From assembly GCA_026710655.1 (NCBI GenBank), contig JAPOQN010000042.1:62001-126000 (forward strand): a DNA stretch of 64,000 nucleotides, given 5' to 3'. The position numbers and the translations under genes are program-made. How positions within the stretch are numbered: position 1 is the stretch's first letter; every line of letters begins with the position of its first letter. The notes beneath the pieces were generated by a model. The model saw only the letters and a program-made list of their open reading frames with translations, searched no databases and was not told the DNA's origin. This stretch comes from Chloroflexota bacterium. GTDB taxonomy: Bacteria; Chloroflexota; Dehalococcoidia; Tepidiformales; Tepidiformaceae. Of this stretch, positions 43,440 through 51,864 are shown piece by piece.

Positions 43440-44726
43440 TCAATCTGAGTCGGGCGGGGTGGCCGCGACGGCGCCGCTCGCGATGGCGTCCTCGACGGCC
43501 TCCTGCGAAAGGCCGGCCCAGGCGAGGATGTCGCGCGTCTCGGAGCGGAAGGGGGCGGGGAAGGGCGCGGGGGCGAAGCCTTCCTCGTCGAGTTTGAGCG
43601 CGCGGCCAAGGACGCTGAACGGCCCTGCCTCGGGGTGGTCGGCGTGGACGAAGAGGTCGTTGGCGGCGGCCTGCTCGTTATCGATGAGCTCCGTGGGGAA
43701 GCGCACGCGGGAAGCGGGGATGCCGGCCTCGCGCAGCAGGCCCTCCCAGTGGTCGGTGGTTTCCGAGGCGAACAGCGCTTCGAACTGCTCCTGCAACCCA
43801 CCGTCGTGGGCGTGGCGCTGCTCTTCCGAGAGGTTGGGGTCGAGGCTGGGATCCTCCAGGCCGAGGACACCAAGCAGCCGCTTGCGCAGGCCGGCGCTGG
43901 GGCAGGCGATGGCGATGGCGGAGTCCTTCGTGTTGAAGGTGCGGTAGTAGAGGCCGACGAGTCGGGCGGGGCGGCTGCTGGGCATGCGCGCGGCCTGCTC
44001 CGTGTAGGGCATGCCGGCGGCGCGCGCCTCGGCGAGCCACTCCAGGTAGTCCGCGTGGTTCTCGGCGTCGCCATCGTCGACGCGGATCATGAGGTTGCTC
44101 TGCAGGATCATCGCCGACATGAGCAGGGAGGTATCGACGCGGCCGCCACGGCCGGTGCGCTCACGCCGGTAGAGCGCCGAGGCGACGCCGTAGGCGAGCA
44201 GGGCGGCGCACATGAAGTCGGAGATGGGAGAGCCCTCGGCGATGGGGCGGCCGTCGCGCATGCCTCCGTTCATGGCCATGAGGCCGCTGAACGCCTGTAC
44301 GACCTGGTCCATGCCGGGGAGCCCCGCATCCGGCCCCTCCTCTCCGAACGCGCTGACGTTCCCGACGATGATGCGCGGATAGCGCTCGGAGAGGCTGTCG
44401 TAGTCGAGACCGAACTGGGCAGCGAGGCCGGGGCGGAGGTTGGTGAGGACGACATCGGTCCGTGCCAGGAGGGCATCGAGGATGGCGGGGGCCTGGTCGT
44501 GGCGGAGGGAGAGGGGAAGGGAGTGGGTGCCGCGGTTGCGGGAGAGGAAGTGGCGGGTGACATCGCCCCAGCGATAGCCGGTATTGCGGGCAGCCTCGCC
44601 CTCGTGGGGCTCGACCTTGATAACGTGGGCGCCGCCATCGGCGAGGAGCTGGGCGCCGTAGGGGACGGCCACAAACTGGCCGAATTCCAGCACGGTGATG
44701 CCGGAGAAGGGCTGCTCGTCGCTCAC
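43440..44726 (-). CDS. CoA transferase, family III (CaiB/BaiF)
   Basis: A 428-residue enzyme. GTG 44726 overlaps the upstream gene's stop by GTGA. The N terminus (FSGITVLEFGQFVAVPYGAQLLADGGAHVIKVEP) is typical, and TNLRPGLAAQFGLDY follows. The active-site Asp region lies in GLPGMDQVVQAFSGLMAM. It moves CoA between carboxylic acids; the substrates are not identifiable. It sits at the end of a run of small coupled genes, so it probably shares their mRNA. Confidence 0.9.
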   Translation of the reverse strand: MSDEQPFSGITVLEFGQFVAVPYGAQLLADGGAHVIKVEPHEGEAARNTGYRWGDVTRHFLSRNRGTHSLPLSLRHDQAPAILDALLARTDVVLTNLRPGLAAQFGLDYDSLSERYPRIIVGNVSAFGEEGPDAGLPGMDQVVQAFSGLMAMNGGMRDGRPIAEGSPISDFMCAALLAYGVASALYRRERTGRGGRVDTSLLMSAMILQSNLMIRVDDGDAENHADYLEWLAEARAAGMPYTEQAARMPSSRPARLVGLYYRTFNTKDSAIAIACPSAGLRKRLLGVLGLEDPSLDPNLSEEQRHAHDGGLQEQFEALFASETTDHWEGLLREAGIPASRVRFPTELIDNEQAAANDLFVHADHPEAGPFSVLGRALKLDEEGFAPAPFPAPFRSETRDILAWAGLSQEAVEDAIASGAVAATPPDSD

Positions 44727-44977
44727 GACTCGTCCTGCCGGGGACGCTTGAAATAGAGCATCTCGCGGAAGATGAGCTGCGTGCCAACCCAGTTCTCGAC
44801 GCGGGCGTCGGAGACCATCTCCCAGCCGGCGTCGCCGAGGTCGCGGAGGGCTTCGGCGAGGTCGTTCGTGCCGTATTCGCGGTCTTCCTCGGGGTGGTGG
44901 CTGAAGTTCGCGACGATGGGCTGCTCCATGCCGCTCACGACAACGCGGGCGTATTCCCAGCGAACGAGCTCGCTCAC
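44723..44977 (-). CDS. Small DUF4177-like protein, 84 aa
   Basis: GTG 44977 overlaps the PHP gene's stop and its own stop overlaps the CoA transferase start, both as GTGA. The pattern WEYARVVVSG near the start and LRDLGDAGWEMVSDARVEN in the middle resembles DUF4177-type small proteins. No function known. It probably supports the two flanking enzymes. Confidence 0.65.
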   Translation of the reverse strand: MSELVRWEYARVVVSGMEQPIVANFSHHPEEDREYGTNDLAEALRDLGDAGWEMVSDARVENWVGTQLIFREMLYFKRPRQDES

Positions 44978-45717
44978 GCGGGCACCTCCTCGGGCGGGGG
45001 CGCGTCCCAGAAGTTCTCGACCTCGCCCTGGGGGAGGCCGCTCACCGGCTGGAAGGCGCCGCGGTGGAGGAGGCGGAGGAAGTGCTCGGGGGTCTCGACG
45101 GTCTCATCGAACTGGGCGCTGAAGTAGCCGATGCCCTGGTTCGAGTGGGCATCGGAGCCACCCGTGCCGGGCTTGCCGAGCACCTTCGCGACCTGCAGGG
45201 CGAAGTAGTTCTCGCGGGGGGTGTTGCAACCGTTGAGCACCTCGACGGCATCGACGAGCTGGAAGACGGGGAGCCTGGCGGCTTCTTCGGGGGTGAGGGT
45301 GAAGGCGGGCTTGCCCTGGCGCTTGAAGTGAACGGGGTCGAAGAAATGGCGGAAGGGGTGGGCGACGATGAGGAAGGCGCCCTGCTCGTCGGCGACCTCG
45401 CGGAGGCGTTCGAGGCGGCGGATGCCGCCCTCGTAGCCACGCAGGCCCACGGCGAGGATGTGGCCCATGTCGGTCGAGACCTCCATGCCATTGGAGACGA
45501 AGGTCTCGGGGTGGGCCTTGCGGAAGGGGTTCAGGTCCCAGGCTTCCCACATGCGGTCGTGCTCGGTGATGTTGACGCCGGTGAGACCGATGCGATTGGC
45601 CTCGGCGATGAGGTCCTCGGGGTCCAGCATGGAGTCGGATGCACCGCGGGTGGTGTGCAGGTGCATATCGACGATGGTGCCTGGCACGTGCGCCTCCGCG
45701 CTCGTGAATCGGGGCAC
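44974..45717 (-). CDS. PHP-domain metal-dependent phosphoesterase
   Basis: A 247-residue PHP protein. The first motif DMHLHTTRGASDS supplies His ligands, then TEHDRMWE, AHPFRHFFDP and GGSDAH provide the rest of a trinuclear metal site. Related proteins are nucleases or phosphatases such as YciV. GTG 45717 is the upstream candidate; GTG 45687 would shorten the N terminus without losing motifs. The gene overlaps the next by 4 bp. Confidence 0.9.
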   Translation of the reverse strand: MPRFTSAEAHVPGTIVDMHLHTTRGASDSMLDPEDLIAEANRIGLTGVNITEHDRMWEAWDLNPFRKAHPETFVSNGMEVSTDMGHILAVGLRGYEGGIRRLERLREVADEQGAFLIVAHPFRHFFDPVHFKRQGKPAFTLTPEEAARLPVFQLVDAVEVLNGCNTPRENYFALQVAKVLGKPGTGGSDAHSNQGIGYFSAQFDETVETPEHFLRLLHRGAFQPVSGLPQGEVENFWDAPPPEEVPA

Positions 45718-45734
45718 AAGCGCCGCCAGCTATC

Positions 45735-46148
45735 TTATCGACCTGCCAGGTGAGGGAGAAACCAGCCAAAGAGGCCGACGCAGGGGATGGCGAGGGCGGT
45801 CCACATCCACCAGAGGCGGGGCCAGAGGATGCCGAGCAGCAGGGCCGGGGCGAGCGAGAAGACGACGGCGATGATGGTGAAGACGGCGCTGGGGCTGGCG
45901 AGGCCGTCGGCCTGGGCGCCGAGGTCGGCGACCTCGTAGATGATGGCGGAGACCAGGCCGACGAAGACCCAGGCCAGCACGGAGGCCGTGAGGATGGGGA
46001 CGAGCAGGAGCGGGCCGGGCACGTCACGGGCGACCCAATGCTCGACGAGCTCGGCATCGCGGGCGCGGAACACGAGGTACGTCACCGCGACGCTCGTGAG
46101 CATGGCCATCACGTAGCCGGCCATGGCCCCCGCGATCAGCGCCGCCAT
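45735..46148 (-). CDS. Four-helix membrane protein of unknown function
   Basis: A 137-residue protein with four hydrophobic segments (for example AGAMAGYVMAMLTSVAVTYLV and VLAWVFVGLVSAIIYEVADL). ATG 46148 overlaps the ispE stop by 13 bp, so it is coupled. No family recognised; the layout could be a small channel or a membrane-anchored accessory protein. Confidence 0.65.
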   Translation of the reverse strand: MAALIAGAMAGYVMAMLTSVAVTYLVFRARDAELVEHWVARDVPGPLLLVPILTASVLAWVFVGLVSAIIYEVADLGAQADGLASPSAVFTIIAVVFSLAPALLLGILWPRLWWMWTALAIPCVGLFGWFLPHLAGR

Positions 46149-47011
46149 AGCGAACCGGCCGTGGCCGTGGGGATGACGGTGCAATCGAGGCCAGCGGCGG
46201 AACGACTCACGCGCTCCGTCTCCTCGCCGGGTCCGATCCAGAAGAGGGTGGGGCCGGCGCCGGCGAGGCGGATAGCCTCGCCCGTGTGCGCTTCGAGTTG
46301 CTCCCACAGGGCTGCAAGACCGGGGAAGCAGTCGAAGGCGACGCGCTCGAAACTGTTGTAGAGGTCGGCGCCGGTGACGCGGGCGGGCAGGCGGCCGGTA
46401 AGCGAGCGGGTCACGGTTGGCTCGTCGACCCGGCCATCGCGGTCGAGGGCGCGGAAGAGGGTGGCCGTCTTGTTCGGGAGCGTATCGGGCGGGATGAAGA
46501 GCACGACGCCGTGCGGGGGGATGTCGGGGAGGGGGGTGACGCGCTCGCCGCGCCCCTCGACGAGGGCCGTGCCCCCGGCGAGAAAGAAGGGCTCGTCACT
46601 GCCGACAGAGGCGGCGGCGCTGGCCAGCGCTGCCTCACCGGCGTCGGGCCAGCGGCGGGCAAGCAGGCGGAGGACGGTGGCGGCGTCGGAGGCGCCGCCA
46701 CCGAGGCCACCGGCGGCGGGGATGCGTTTCGCGATGCGGATGCGGAGCGGCTCGGGCTCCCGCCCGAGCGCCTGCGCAAGGGCATCGAGGGCGCGCCAGG
46801 CGAGATTGCCAGCATCGGTGGGAGCGCCCTCGGCGAAGGGGCCGGTGTTCTCGATCGAGGTGGTGGCGGCGGGGGTCAACGTGACCTCGTCGGCGAGGGC
46901 GAGGGTCTGGAGGACGCTGGCGAGGTCGTGGTAGCCATCGGGTCGCGTACCGCCGACCTCGAGGGTGAGGTTGATCTTGGCGGGAGCAAGGCCGGTCAGC
47001 GTCTCAGGCAT
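46136..47011 (-). CDS. ispE: 4-diphosphocytidyl-2-C-methyl-D-erythritol kinase
   Basis: A 291-residue GHMP kinase of the MEP isoprenoid pathway. It starts PAKINLTLEV, with the P-loop-like PAAGGLGGGASDAATVL in the middle and the C-terminal GAGPTLFWIG. ATG 47011 overlaps the rsmA stop by 8 bp. It feeds isoprenoid synthesis along with uppS in the window. Confidence 0.95.
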   Translation of the reverse strand: MPETLTGLAPAKINLTLEVGGTRPDGYHDLASVLQTLALADEVTLTPAATTSIENTGPFAEGAPTDAGNLAWRALDALAQALGREPEPLRIRIAKRIPAAGGLGGGASDAATVLRLLARRWPDAGEAALASAAASVGSDEPFFLAGGTALVEGRGERVTPLPDIPPHGVVLFIPPDTLPNKTATLFRALDRDGRVDEPTVTRSLTGRLPARVTGADLYNSFERVAFDCFPGLAALWEQLEAHTGEAIRLAGAGPTLFWIGPGEETERVSRSAAGLDCTVIPTATAGSLWRR

Positions 47012-47828
47012 GGGCTGCGGCTTGCTCGAATGCGTCGAGGAGGGCAAGCCACTCCTCGATGGCGAGCGTCTCGGGGCGGCGGTGGGTGTCGATTCCCGCG
47101 GCATCGAGGGCGGGGCGAACGGACTCGGGGACATGGCCGCCGGGGGCACGGGAGAGGGAGTTGTGGATCTGCTTGCGGGGGTTGCGGAACGCCCCCGAGA
47201 CGAGCGCAAAGAAAGCCTCGGTGCGCTCCCGGGGCACGAGCGGCGTTTCTCGCAGGGTGAGCCGGACGACGGAGGAGTGGACGGCGGGAGGCGGGTCGAA
47301 GGCGTTGGGGGGCACGTCGAAGAGGGGTTCGGCCACGGCGTAGTTCTGGACGGAGATGCCGAGGAGGGAGAGCTTGCCCGGGTTCACGGTAATCTCGCGG
47401 GCGACCTCGCGCTGCACCATCACGACGAGCTCGGAGGGGAGCGGCGCGCCCTCGATCAGGTGGCGGATGATGGGCTTCGCGGCGAAATAGGGCAGGTTCC
47501 CGACGACGCTGAAGGGGCGCCCCGGGGGAATGACCTCGGACAGGTCGAGGAGACGGGCATCGCCATGGGCCAGGGTCAGGCGGGGGCGGTCGGGGAAACG
47601 GCGGCGGAGGTGCTCGAGGAGGCGGGGTTCGATTTCGAGGGCGACAACCTCGTGTCCGGCGTCGAGCAGGGTCCCGGTCAGCTGGCCCGTTCCAGCGCCG
47701 ATCTCGAAGAGGAGGCCCTCGGCCGGCACGCGTACGGCGGCGGCGATGTCGGCGAGCACGCCGGAGTCGGTCAGGAAGTGTTGGCCGAGCGCCTTGCGGG
47801 CGCGCGGTCCCCGGGACTTGCCACTCAT
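47004..47828 (-). CDS. rsmA: 16S rRNA dimethyladenosine transferase
   Basis: A 274-residue KsgA/RsmA that methylates two adenines near the 3' end of 16S rRNA. The SAM motif FEIGAGTGQLT is at about residue 42, and the catalytic motif NLPYFAAKPI follows, with FDPPPAVHSSVVRL in the C-terminal part. ATG 47828 has only a weak ribosome site. The order G5/3D protein, rsmA, ispE is a common one. Confidence 0.95.
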   Translation of the reverse strand: MSGKSRGPRARKALGQHFLTDSGVLADIAAAVRVPAEGLLFEIGAGTGQLTGTLLDAGHEVVALEIEPRLLEHLRRRFPDRPRLTLAHGDARLLDLSEVIPPGRPFSVVGNLPYFAAKPIIRHLIEGAPLPSELVVMVQREVAREITVNPGKLSLLGISVQNYAVAEPLFDVPPNAFDPPPAVHSSVVRLTLRETPLVPRERTEAFFALVSGAFRNPRKQIHNSLSRAPGGHVPESVRPALDAAGIDTHRRPETLAIEEWLALLDAFEQAAAHA

Positions 47829-47856
47829 ACCGCGATGGTAGGCCCGCCCACGAGGG

Positions 47857-49359
47857 TCAGTCGAGGATGTAGATGTTGACGTAGCCGGTATGCCAGGGAT
47901 CGGGGCCGTGGTCCATGGGGAAGCCGAGGTCGACATCCCAGCCATTGATGAGGCCACCGGTGTCGGCGGCGAGACACTCGCCGTAGCCCGGCACGTAGAA
48001 CCTGGTGCCGAGGGGGATGTAGTCCGGATCGACGGCGCAGATGCCGTATTCCAGGAGGATGCCGCTGTAGGTAATGCCGAAGGCGGGGTGGTCGGGAGCC
48101 TTGTCGCCGTGGGTGGCGTCGTACCAGGTAGACCAGACGCGGATCTTCTCCCGGTAAGGCCCGTCGTAGTCATCGACGACTACCGGCGAGACACCGTCCT
48201 CGGCCACGGGCCCGCGGAGGTATTCGCCAGCGACCGGCTTCGACTCGACGCGGGCGGAGTGCGGTACGCGCTTCAACTCAAGGCCGTTCTCGTAGGTGAC
48301 TTCCTCGAAGACGCGTACCTCGCCGGGGATGCCCTCGATGGTGCGTTGCTCACCGGGGGCGAGGGTGTGGTCGTCCCGCCAGTACATGCGGGCCGGGGTG
48401 TACTCGATGTAGTCCTCGAGCACTTTCTCCACCTCCACGACGACGATGACCATGCCCTCGGTCACCCGGTCGTCGAGGGGGTGGGAGACGCGGTCGTGCT
48501 CCCCAAGCTCGATTTCGAAGAGAGCGAGGACATCCTCCACGGTTGCGGCGTCGGTGCGCAGCAGTTCGACCTGACCGCCGAGGTTGAGGGCGATCGACCG
48601 TCGCTCGGGGAGCGCCGCGACGGCTCGGGCAAGCCTCTCCATGTCGGGAGGAAGTCCGCTTTCGCGGAGACGCCAGGCGCCGGGATGCGCGAGCACGCTA
48701 ATCGCAGCGGTCCCGGGAACGGCTTCAAGCGGAGGCAGCGAGGAGGTCTGCGCCAGCAATACGGCGGCGGAGGGATCGGCCTCGGGCGCGGCGGGGAGGG
48801 CGCGGACTACCTCGATGCGCAGGGGTTGGTCGGTGGAGGCGGCAGAGACCGTGCCAGCGGCGAGTTCGTCGTCGGGGGCGGTGCGGGAGCCGTCGACGTA
48901 GACGCGGTCGCCGTCGCGCACCTCGATGTTGGCGAGCGCGAGGGCGCCGGCGATCGTCTGGGCGCGGGTGCGCACCTCGATGCGAACGCCATCCACCAGC
49001 ACCACCAGGGGCGTTGCTCGCTGGACGGCCACGGCTGCCTGGTCGCCCGTGCGGGCCTCGAGGAGACGGTCGCCGGGGGCGAGCTCGAGGGAGGCGGCAT
49101 CGAGTGCTTCCTCACGGTCACCAAAAGTGGAGCGCACCTGGACGGTCGTGTCGCCAGACACGAGGGTGACGTCCTGCAGGGGGAAGACCTTGAAGGCAAG
49201 CACCATCAGCAGGGCGACCACCAGCATGGCAGCGGCGTGGCGCCGACCCCGCGAAGAGCGGGAGTATTCGAGGGGATCGAAACCCTTGAGTGGTCGCCCG
49301 ATCATCAACGGCGCGTCGATGGAGGGGCGAGGCCCAGAAATGCTACGTTCCAAGCGCAC
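47857..49359 (-). CDS. Cell-wall protein with DUF348/G5/3D domains (Rpf/YabE-like)
   Basis: A 500-residue protein with one N-terminal membrane segment (residues ~43-60). Two DUF348-like ubiquitin-fold repeats follow (VRSTFGDREEALDAAS and VRTRAQTIAGALALAN), then a third (LLRTDAATVEDVLALFEIEL). The G5 domain contains EYTPARMYWRDDHTLAPGEQ, and the C-terminal 3D domain carries Asp residues in DPDYIPLGTRFYV and AADTGGLINGWDVDL. The 3D domain is a lytic-transglycosylase-like fold, so it probably cuts peptidoglycan outside the cell. GTG 49359 is uncertain; ATG 49305 is possible. Confidence 0.88.
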   Translation of the reverse strand: MRLERSISGPRPSIDAPLMIGRPLKGFDPLEYSRSSRGRRHAAAMLVVALLMVLAFKVFPLQDVTLVSGDTTVQVRSTFGDREEALDAASLELAPGDRLLEARTGDQAAVAVQRATPLVVLVDGVRIEVRTRAQTIAGALALANIEVRDGDRVYVDGSRTAPDDELAAGTVSAASTDQPLRIEVVRALPAAPEADPSAAVLLAQTSSLPPLEAVPGTAAISVLAHPGAWRLRESGLPPDMERLARAVAALPERRSIALNLGGQVELLRTDAATVEDVLALFEIELGEHDRVSHPLDDRVTEGMVIVVVEVEKVLEDYIEYTPARMYWRDDHTLAPGEQRTIEGIPGEVRVFEEVTYENGLELKRVPHSARVESKPVAGEYLRGPVAEDGVSPVVVDDYDGPYREKIRVWSTWYDATHGDKAPDHPAFGITYSGILLEYGICAVDPDYIPLGTRFYVPGYGECLAADTGGLINGWDVDLGFPMDHGPDPWHTGYVNIYILD

Positions 49360-49407
49360 CCCCTCCCCTGCTGCCAGCCGCCCCGTGGCGACCTCTTAGA
49401 AATGATA

Positions 49408-49676
49408 GCGACCGTGCACCCGTCTTTGGAGTGAATACCAGGCTTGCACCGCGCGAGCCAACTCGGACCCGGTGAGTCTGCGGCGCCCGGAGCGTTCTAC
49501 TTATGGCTGCTTCCTTCCGGACCTGACCAGGTTCGTAGTGCTCCGCCGCGCAGGACCAGATCGTCAACGCCGCTTTGCGAAGGCAGTCCCCGGAGAGACA
49601 ACCCCTCGGACGGGAATTCAGCCCCGCTTGAGCGGATTGCGGGTACAGGGCACCGCTAGCTCCCCGCCTAGCACGG
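49408..49676 (-). ncRNA. ffs: Large bacterial SRP RNA (Alu plus S domain)
   Basis: Read on the minus strand, the 5' end has GGCGGGGAGCTAGCGGTGCC and CTGTACCCGCAATCCGCT, the Alu-domain words of the Bacillus scRNA. The S-domain hairpin has CCTGGTCAGGTCCGG followed by AAGGAAGCAGCC. The 3' end has GGTGCACGG. About 269 nt in total. The ends are estimated to within about ten bases. Confidence 0.92.
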
Positions 49677-49681
49677 CCGGG

Positions 49682-49710
49682 CGCGTACCGTACGCAATGT
49701 CACGGGTCAA
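49682..49710 (-). promoter_or_regulatory. Likely promoter of the SRP RNA gene
   Basis: On the minus strand TTGACC (49710-49705) is followed 17 bases later by TACGCG (49687-49682). Transcription would start near 49676, where the conserved SRP RNA 5' end begins. Confidence 0.6.
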
Positions 49711-49725
49711 CGGCAAGGGCCGGGA

Positions 49726-50262
49726 CTAGCTGGCGGGCGTTTCCGGCGGCCGGATGACGACAATCTCGTCACCTTCCTGCACCTGACCGTCGGCAACGAC
49801 GCCGACACGCTCGACGATGCCGCCGGCTGGAGCGCGCAGCTCGTTGTTCATCTTCATCGACTCGATGACAACAAGGACGTCGCCAGCTTCAACCTCGGCG
49901 CCCGGCTCCGTGCGCACCTCAAGGACCGCACCGGTCATGGGGGCGCGGATGCGCACAATGCCATCGCTGGCGGCGGCGGCCGCGGCCATGCTGGCGGCGC
50001 GGCGGCCGCGCCCGATCTGGATGTGGTAGGTCCGGCGACCAATGGTGACGTCGACGGCGCTGCCCCGCCGTTCGATGTAGAGCTCGACGGGGTGGTTGTC
50101 GAGCATGACGACGTGCAGGCCCGCGCGGACATGCTGCAGCTCGGCGAATTGCCACTCGCCATCGGCGTGCAGGCGCACGCGCGCCCCACCCCCGCCATTG
50201 AGGCGCTCGATCTCAGCCTCGAGCGGCTGGTCGTCGACCTGGATCAGATACTTCTCGGCCAT
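49726..50262 (-). CDS. Biotin carboxyl carrier-type protein
   Basis: A 178-residue protein. The C-terminal biotinyl domain has APMTGAVLEV and the biotinylation site ESMKMNNEL. The N-terminal region (YLIQVDDQPLEAEIERLNG) is of the kind found in acyl-CoA carboxylase alpha chains. It overlaps the biotin carboxylase gene by 19 bp. The two would form the carboxylase half of an acetyl/propionyl-CoA or pyruvate carboxylase. BirA (18849-19628) is the likely ligase. No carboxyltransferase is encoded nearby. Confidence 0.9.
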   Translation of the reverse strand: MAEKYLIQVDDQPLEAEIERLNGGGGARVRLHADGEWQFAELQHVRAGLHVVMLDNHPVELYIERRGSAVDVTIGRRTYHIQIGRGRRAASMAAAAAASDGIVRIRAPMTGAVLEVRTEPGAEVEAGDVLVVIESMKMNNELRAPAGGIVERVGVVADGQVQEGDEIVVIRPPETPAS

Positions 50263-51743
50263 CGTCCCATCGCTCGTTGTCGCCAGGCGGACGGTGCGGT
50301 GCGGCGCTCGCCGGCATCCGCAGCGGGCGCACGGCTCTCGCCAGAAAGTGTAAGCAGGGCCGCGATCGCGGCCGCCTCACGCAGGGGTTCCTCCGACTGC
50401 CGGGCCTCAACCTGGTGGCGGTCGAGGAAGTCCGTGTCGAGCCGCCCTTCCACAAACGCCGGCAACTCGAGGATCTCCAGGAGGTAGGGGATGTTGGTGG
50501 CAACGCCAACCACGCGGGACTCTCGCAAGGCGCGAATCAGGCGCGTGCGCGCGTCCTCGCGGTCGGTGCCCCAGGCGGTCACCTTGGCGAGGAGGGAGTC
50601 GTAGTAGGGGGTCACCTCCATGCCATCGTGCAGGCAGCTCTCCACGCGGACACCGGGCCCGGCCGGCTCGCGCGAGAACACGACCCTTCCGACGGAGGGA
50701 AGGAATCCGTTCTGCGGGTCCTCGGCGACGATGCGGGATTCGATCGCCCAGCCGCGGGTGAGCAGGTCGCCCTCGTCGTAGGCGAGCTCGGAGCCGCCCG
50801 CAACGAGGAGCTGGTCCTTCACGAGGTCGACGCCGGTGGTCATCTCCGTGACGGGATGCTCGACCTGGAGGCGGGCGTTGACCTCGAGGAAGTAGTAGCG
50901 CTCGTCCTCGGTGAGGAGGAACTCGACGGTGCCCGCGCTGCGGTAGCCGGCGGCTCGGGCGACGCGCACGGCGGCGCGATTGAGCGCGCGGCGCAGCTCC
51001 GGACCGACGACCACCGACGGCATCTCTTCGATGATTTTCTGGTGGCGGCGCTGGATAGAGCACTCGCGCTCGCCCAGCGGAATCACGTTGCCGTAGGTAT
51101 CGGCGATGATCTGCACCTCGATGTGGCGGACGCCCTGCATCTGCGCTTCCAGGTACAGGGTGCCGTCGCTGAAGGCGGCCTCGGCCTCGCGGCTGGCGAG
51201 CATGAGGGCGCGGGGCAGGTCCTCCTCGCGCTCGACGAAGCGGATGCCGCGCCCCCCGCCGCCGGCGACGGCCTTGATGGCGATGGGGTAGCCGATCTCC
51301 CGCGCGAGCGCCGGCGCTTCCTCCAGCGACTCGAGCGGGCCGCTGCCGGGCACAACCGGTACACCCACGCTGGCGGCCAGCGAGCGCGCCATATTCTTGT
51401 CGCCGAGCAGGCGGATGGCGGAGGGCGCGGGACCGATGAAGGTCAGCCCAGCATCCTCGCAGGCCTCGGCGAAGTCGGCGTTCTCGGCGAGGAAGCCGTA
51501 GCCGGGATGGATGGCGTCGGCGCCGCAGGCTGTGGCGACATCGAGGATGCGCTCGGCGTTGAGGTAGCTCTCGGACGCCTCTGGTGGGCCGATGAGGTAG
51601 GCCTCATCGGCGTAGCGCACATGCCGCGAGAGGCGGTCGACCTCGGAGTAGATTGCGACCGACGCGATGCCGAGGTCGTGCAGGGCGCGCACGATCCGCA
51701 ACGCAATCTCACCGCGGTTCGCGACCAGAACTTTCTTGAGCAT
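50244..51743 (-). CDS. accC: Biotin carboxylase
   Basis: A 499-residue ATP-grasp enzyme starting at ATG 51743 behind GGAAGGGG. It opens LKKVLVANRGEIALRI, with GDKNMARSLAAS, AVAGGGGRGIRFV (ATP loop), RECSIQRRHQKIIEE and the conserved FLEVNARLQVEHPVTE. It carboxylates biotin using bicarbonate and ATP. The last 40 residues form a low-complexity tail. It precedes the carrier protein, with a 19-bp overlap. Confidence 0.95.
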   Translation of the reverse strand: MLKKVLVANRGEIALRIVRALHDLGIASVAIYSEVDRLSRHVRYADEAYLIGPPEASESYLNAERILDVATACGADAIHPGYGFLAENADFAEACEDAGLTFIGPAPSAIRLLGDKNMARSLAASVGVPVVPGSGPLESLEEAPALAREIGYPIAIKAVAGGGGRGIRFVEREEDLPRALMLASREAEAAFSDGTLYLEAQMQGVRHIEVQIIADTYGNVIPLGERECSIQRRHQKIIEEMPSVVVGPELRRALNRAAVRVARAAGYRSAGTVEFLLTEDERYYFLEVNARLQVEHPVTEMTTGVDLVKDQLLVAGGSELAYDEGDLLTRGWAIESRIVAEDPQNGFLPSVGRVVFSREPAGPGVRVESCLHDGMEVTPYYDSLLAKVTAWGTDREDARTRLIRALRESRVVGVATNIPYLLEILELPAFVEGRLDTDFLDRHQVEARQSEEPLREAAAIAALLTLSGESRAPAADAGERRTAPSAWRQRAMGRWPRSI

Positions 51744-51809
51744 CGATCCCCTTCCGGACGACTGCCGTGGACGGATCAGCTTAGCGGGTTGGGATGAAGG
51801 TCGAAACGG

Positions 51810-51839
51810 GGCGGAAAGGTTCCCTTTTCTGGTTCCGCC
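51810..51839. promoter_or_regulatory. Inverted repeat between accC and mutS2
   Basis: GGCGGAA and TTCCGCC, 16 bases apart, sit in the 121-bp divergent region. A -10-like TACGCT (51853-51858) then lies six bases before the mutS2 GTG, so the repeat is a candidate operator rather than part of a leader. Confidence 0.3.
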
Positions 51840-51864
51840 GTGAAGCAGGTCGTACGCTGGGCCG

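Noticed and set aside
47890-49434. Plus-strand open frame opposite the G5/3D protein
   Set aside because: Composition is Gly/Asp/Ala shadow sequence with no motif; the opposite strand has well-defined domains.
49484-49556. Small 4.5S-type SRP RNA only
   Set aside because: The Alu-domain words upstream and the GGTGCACGG 3' end show that the RNA is the large form.
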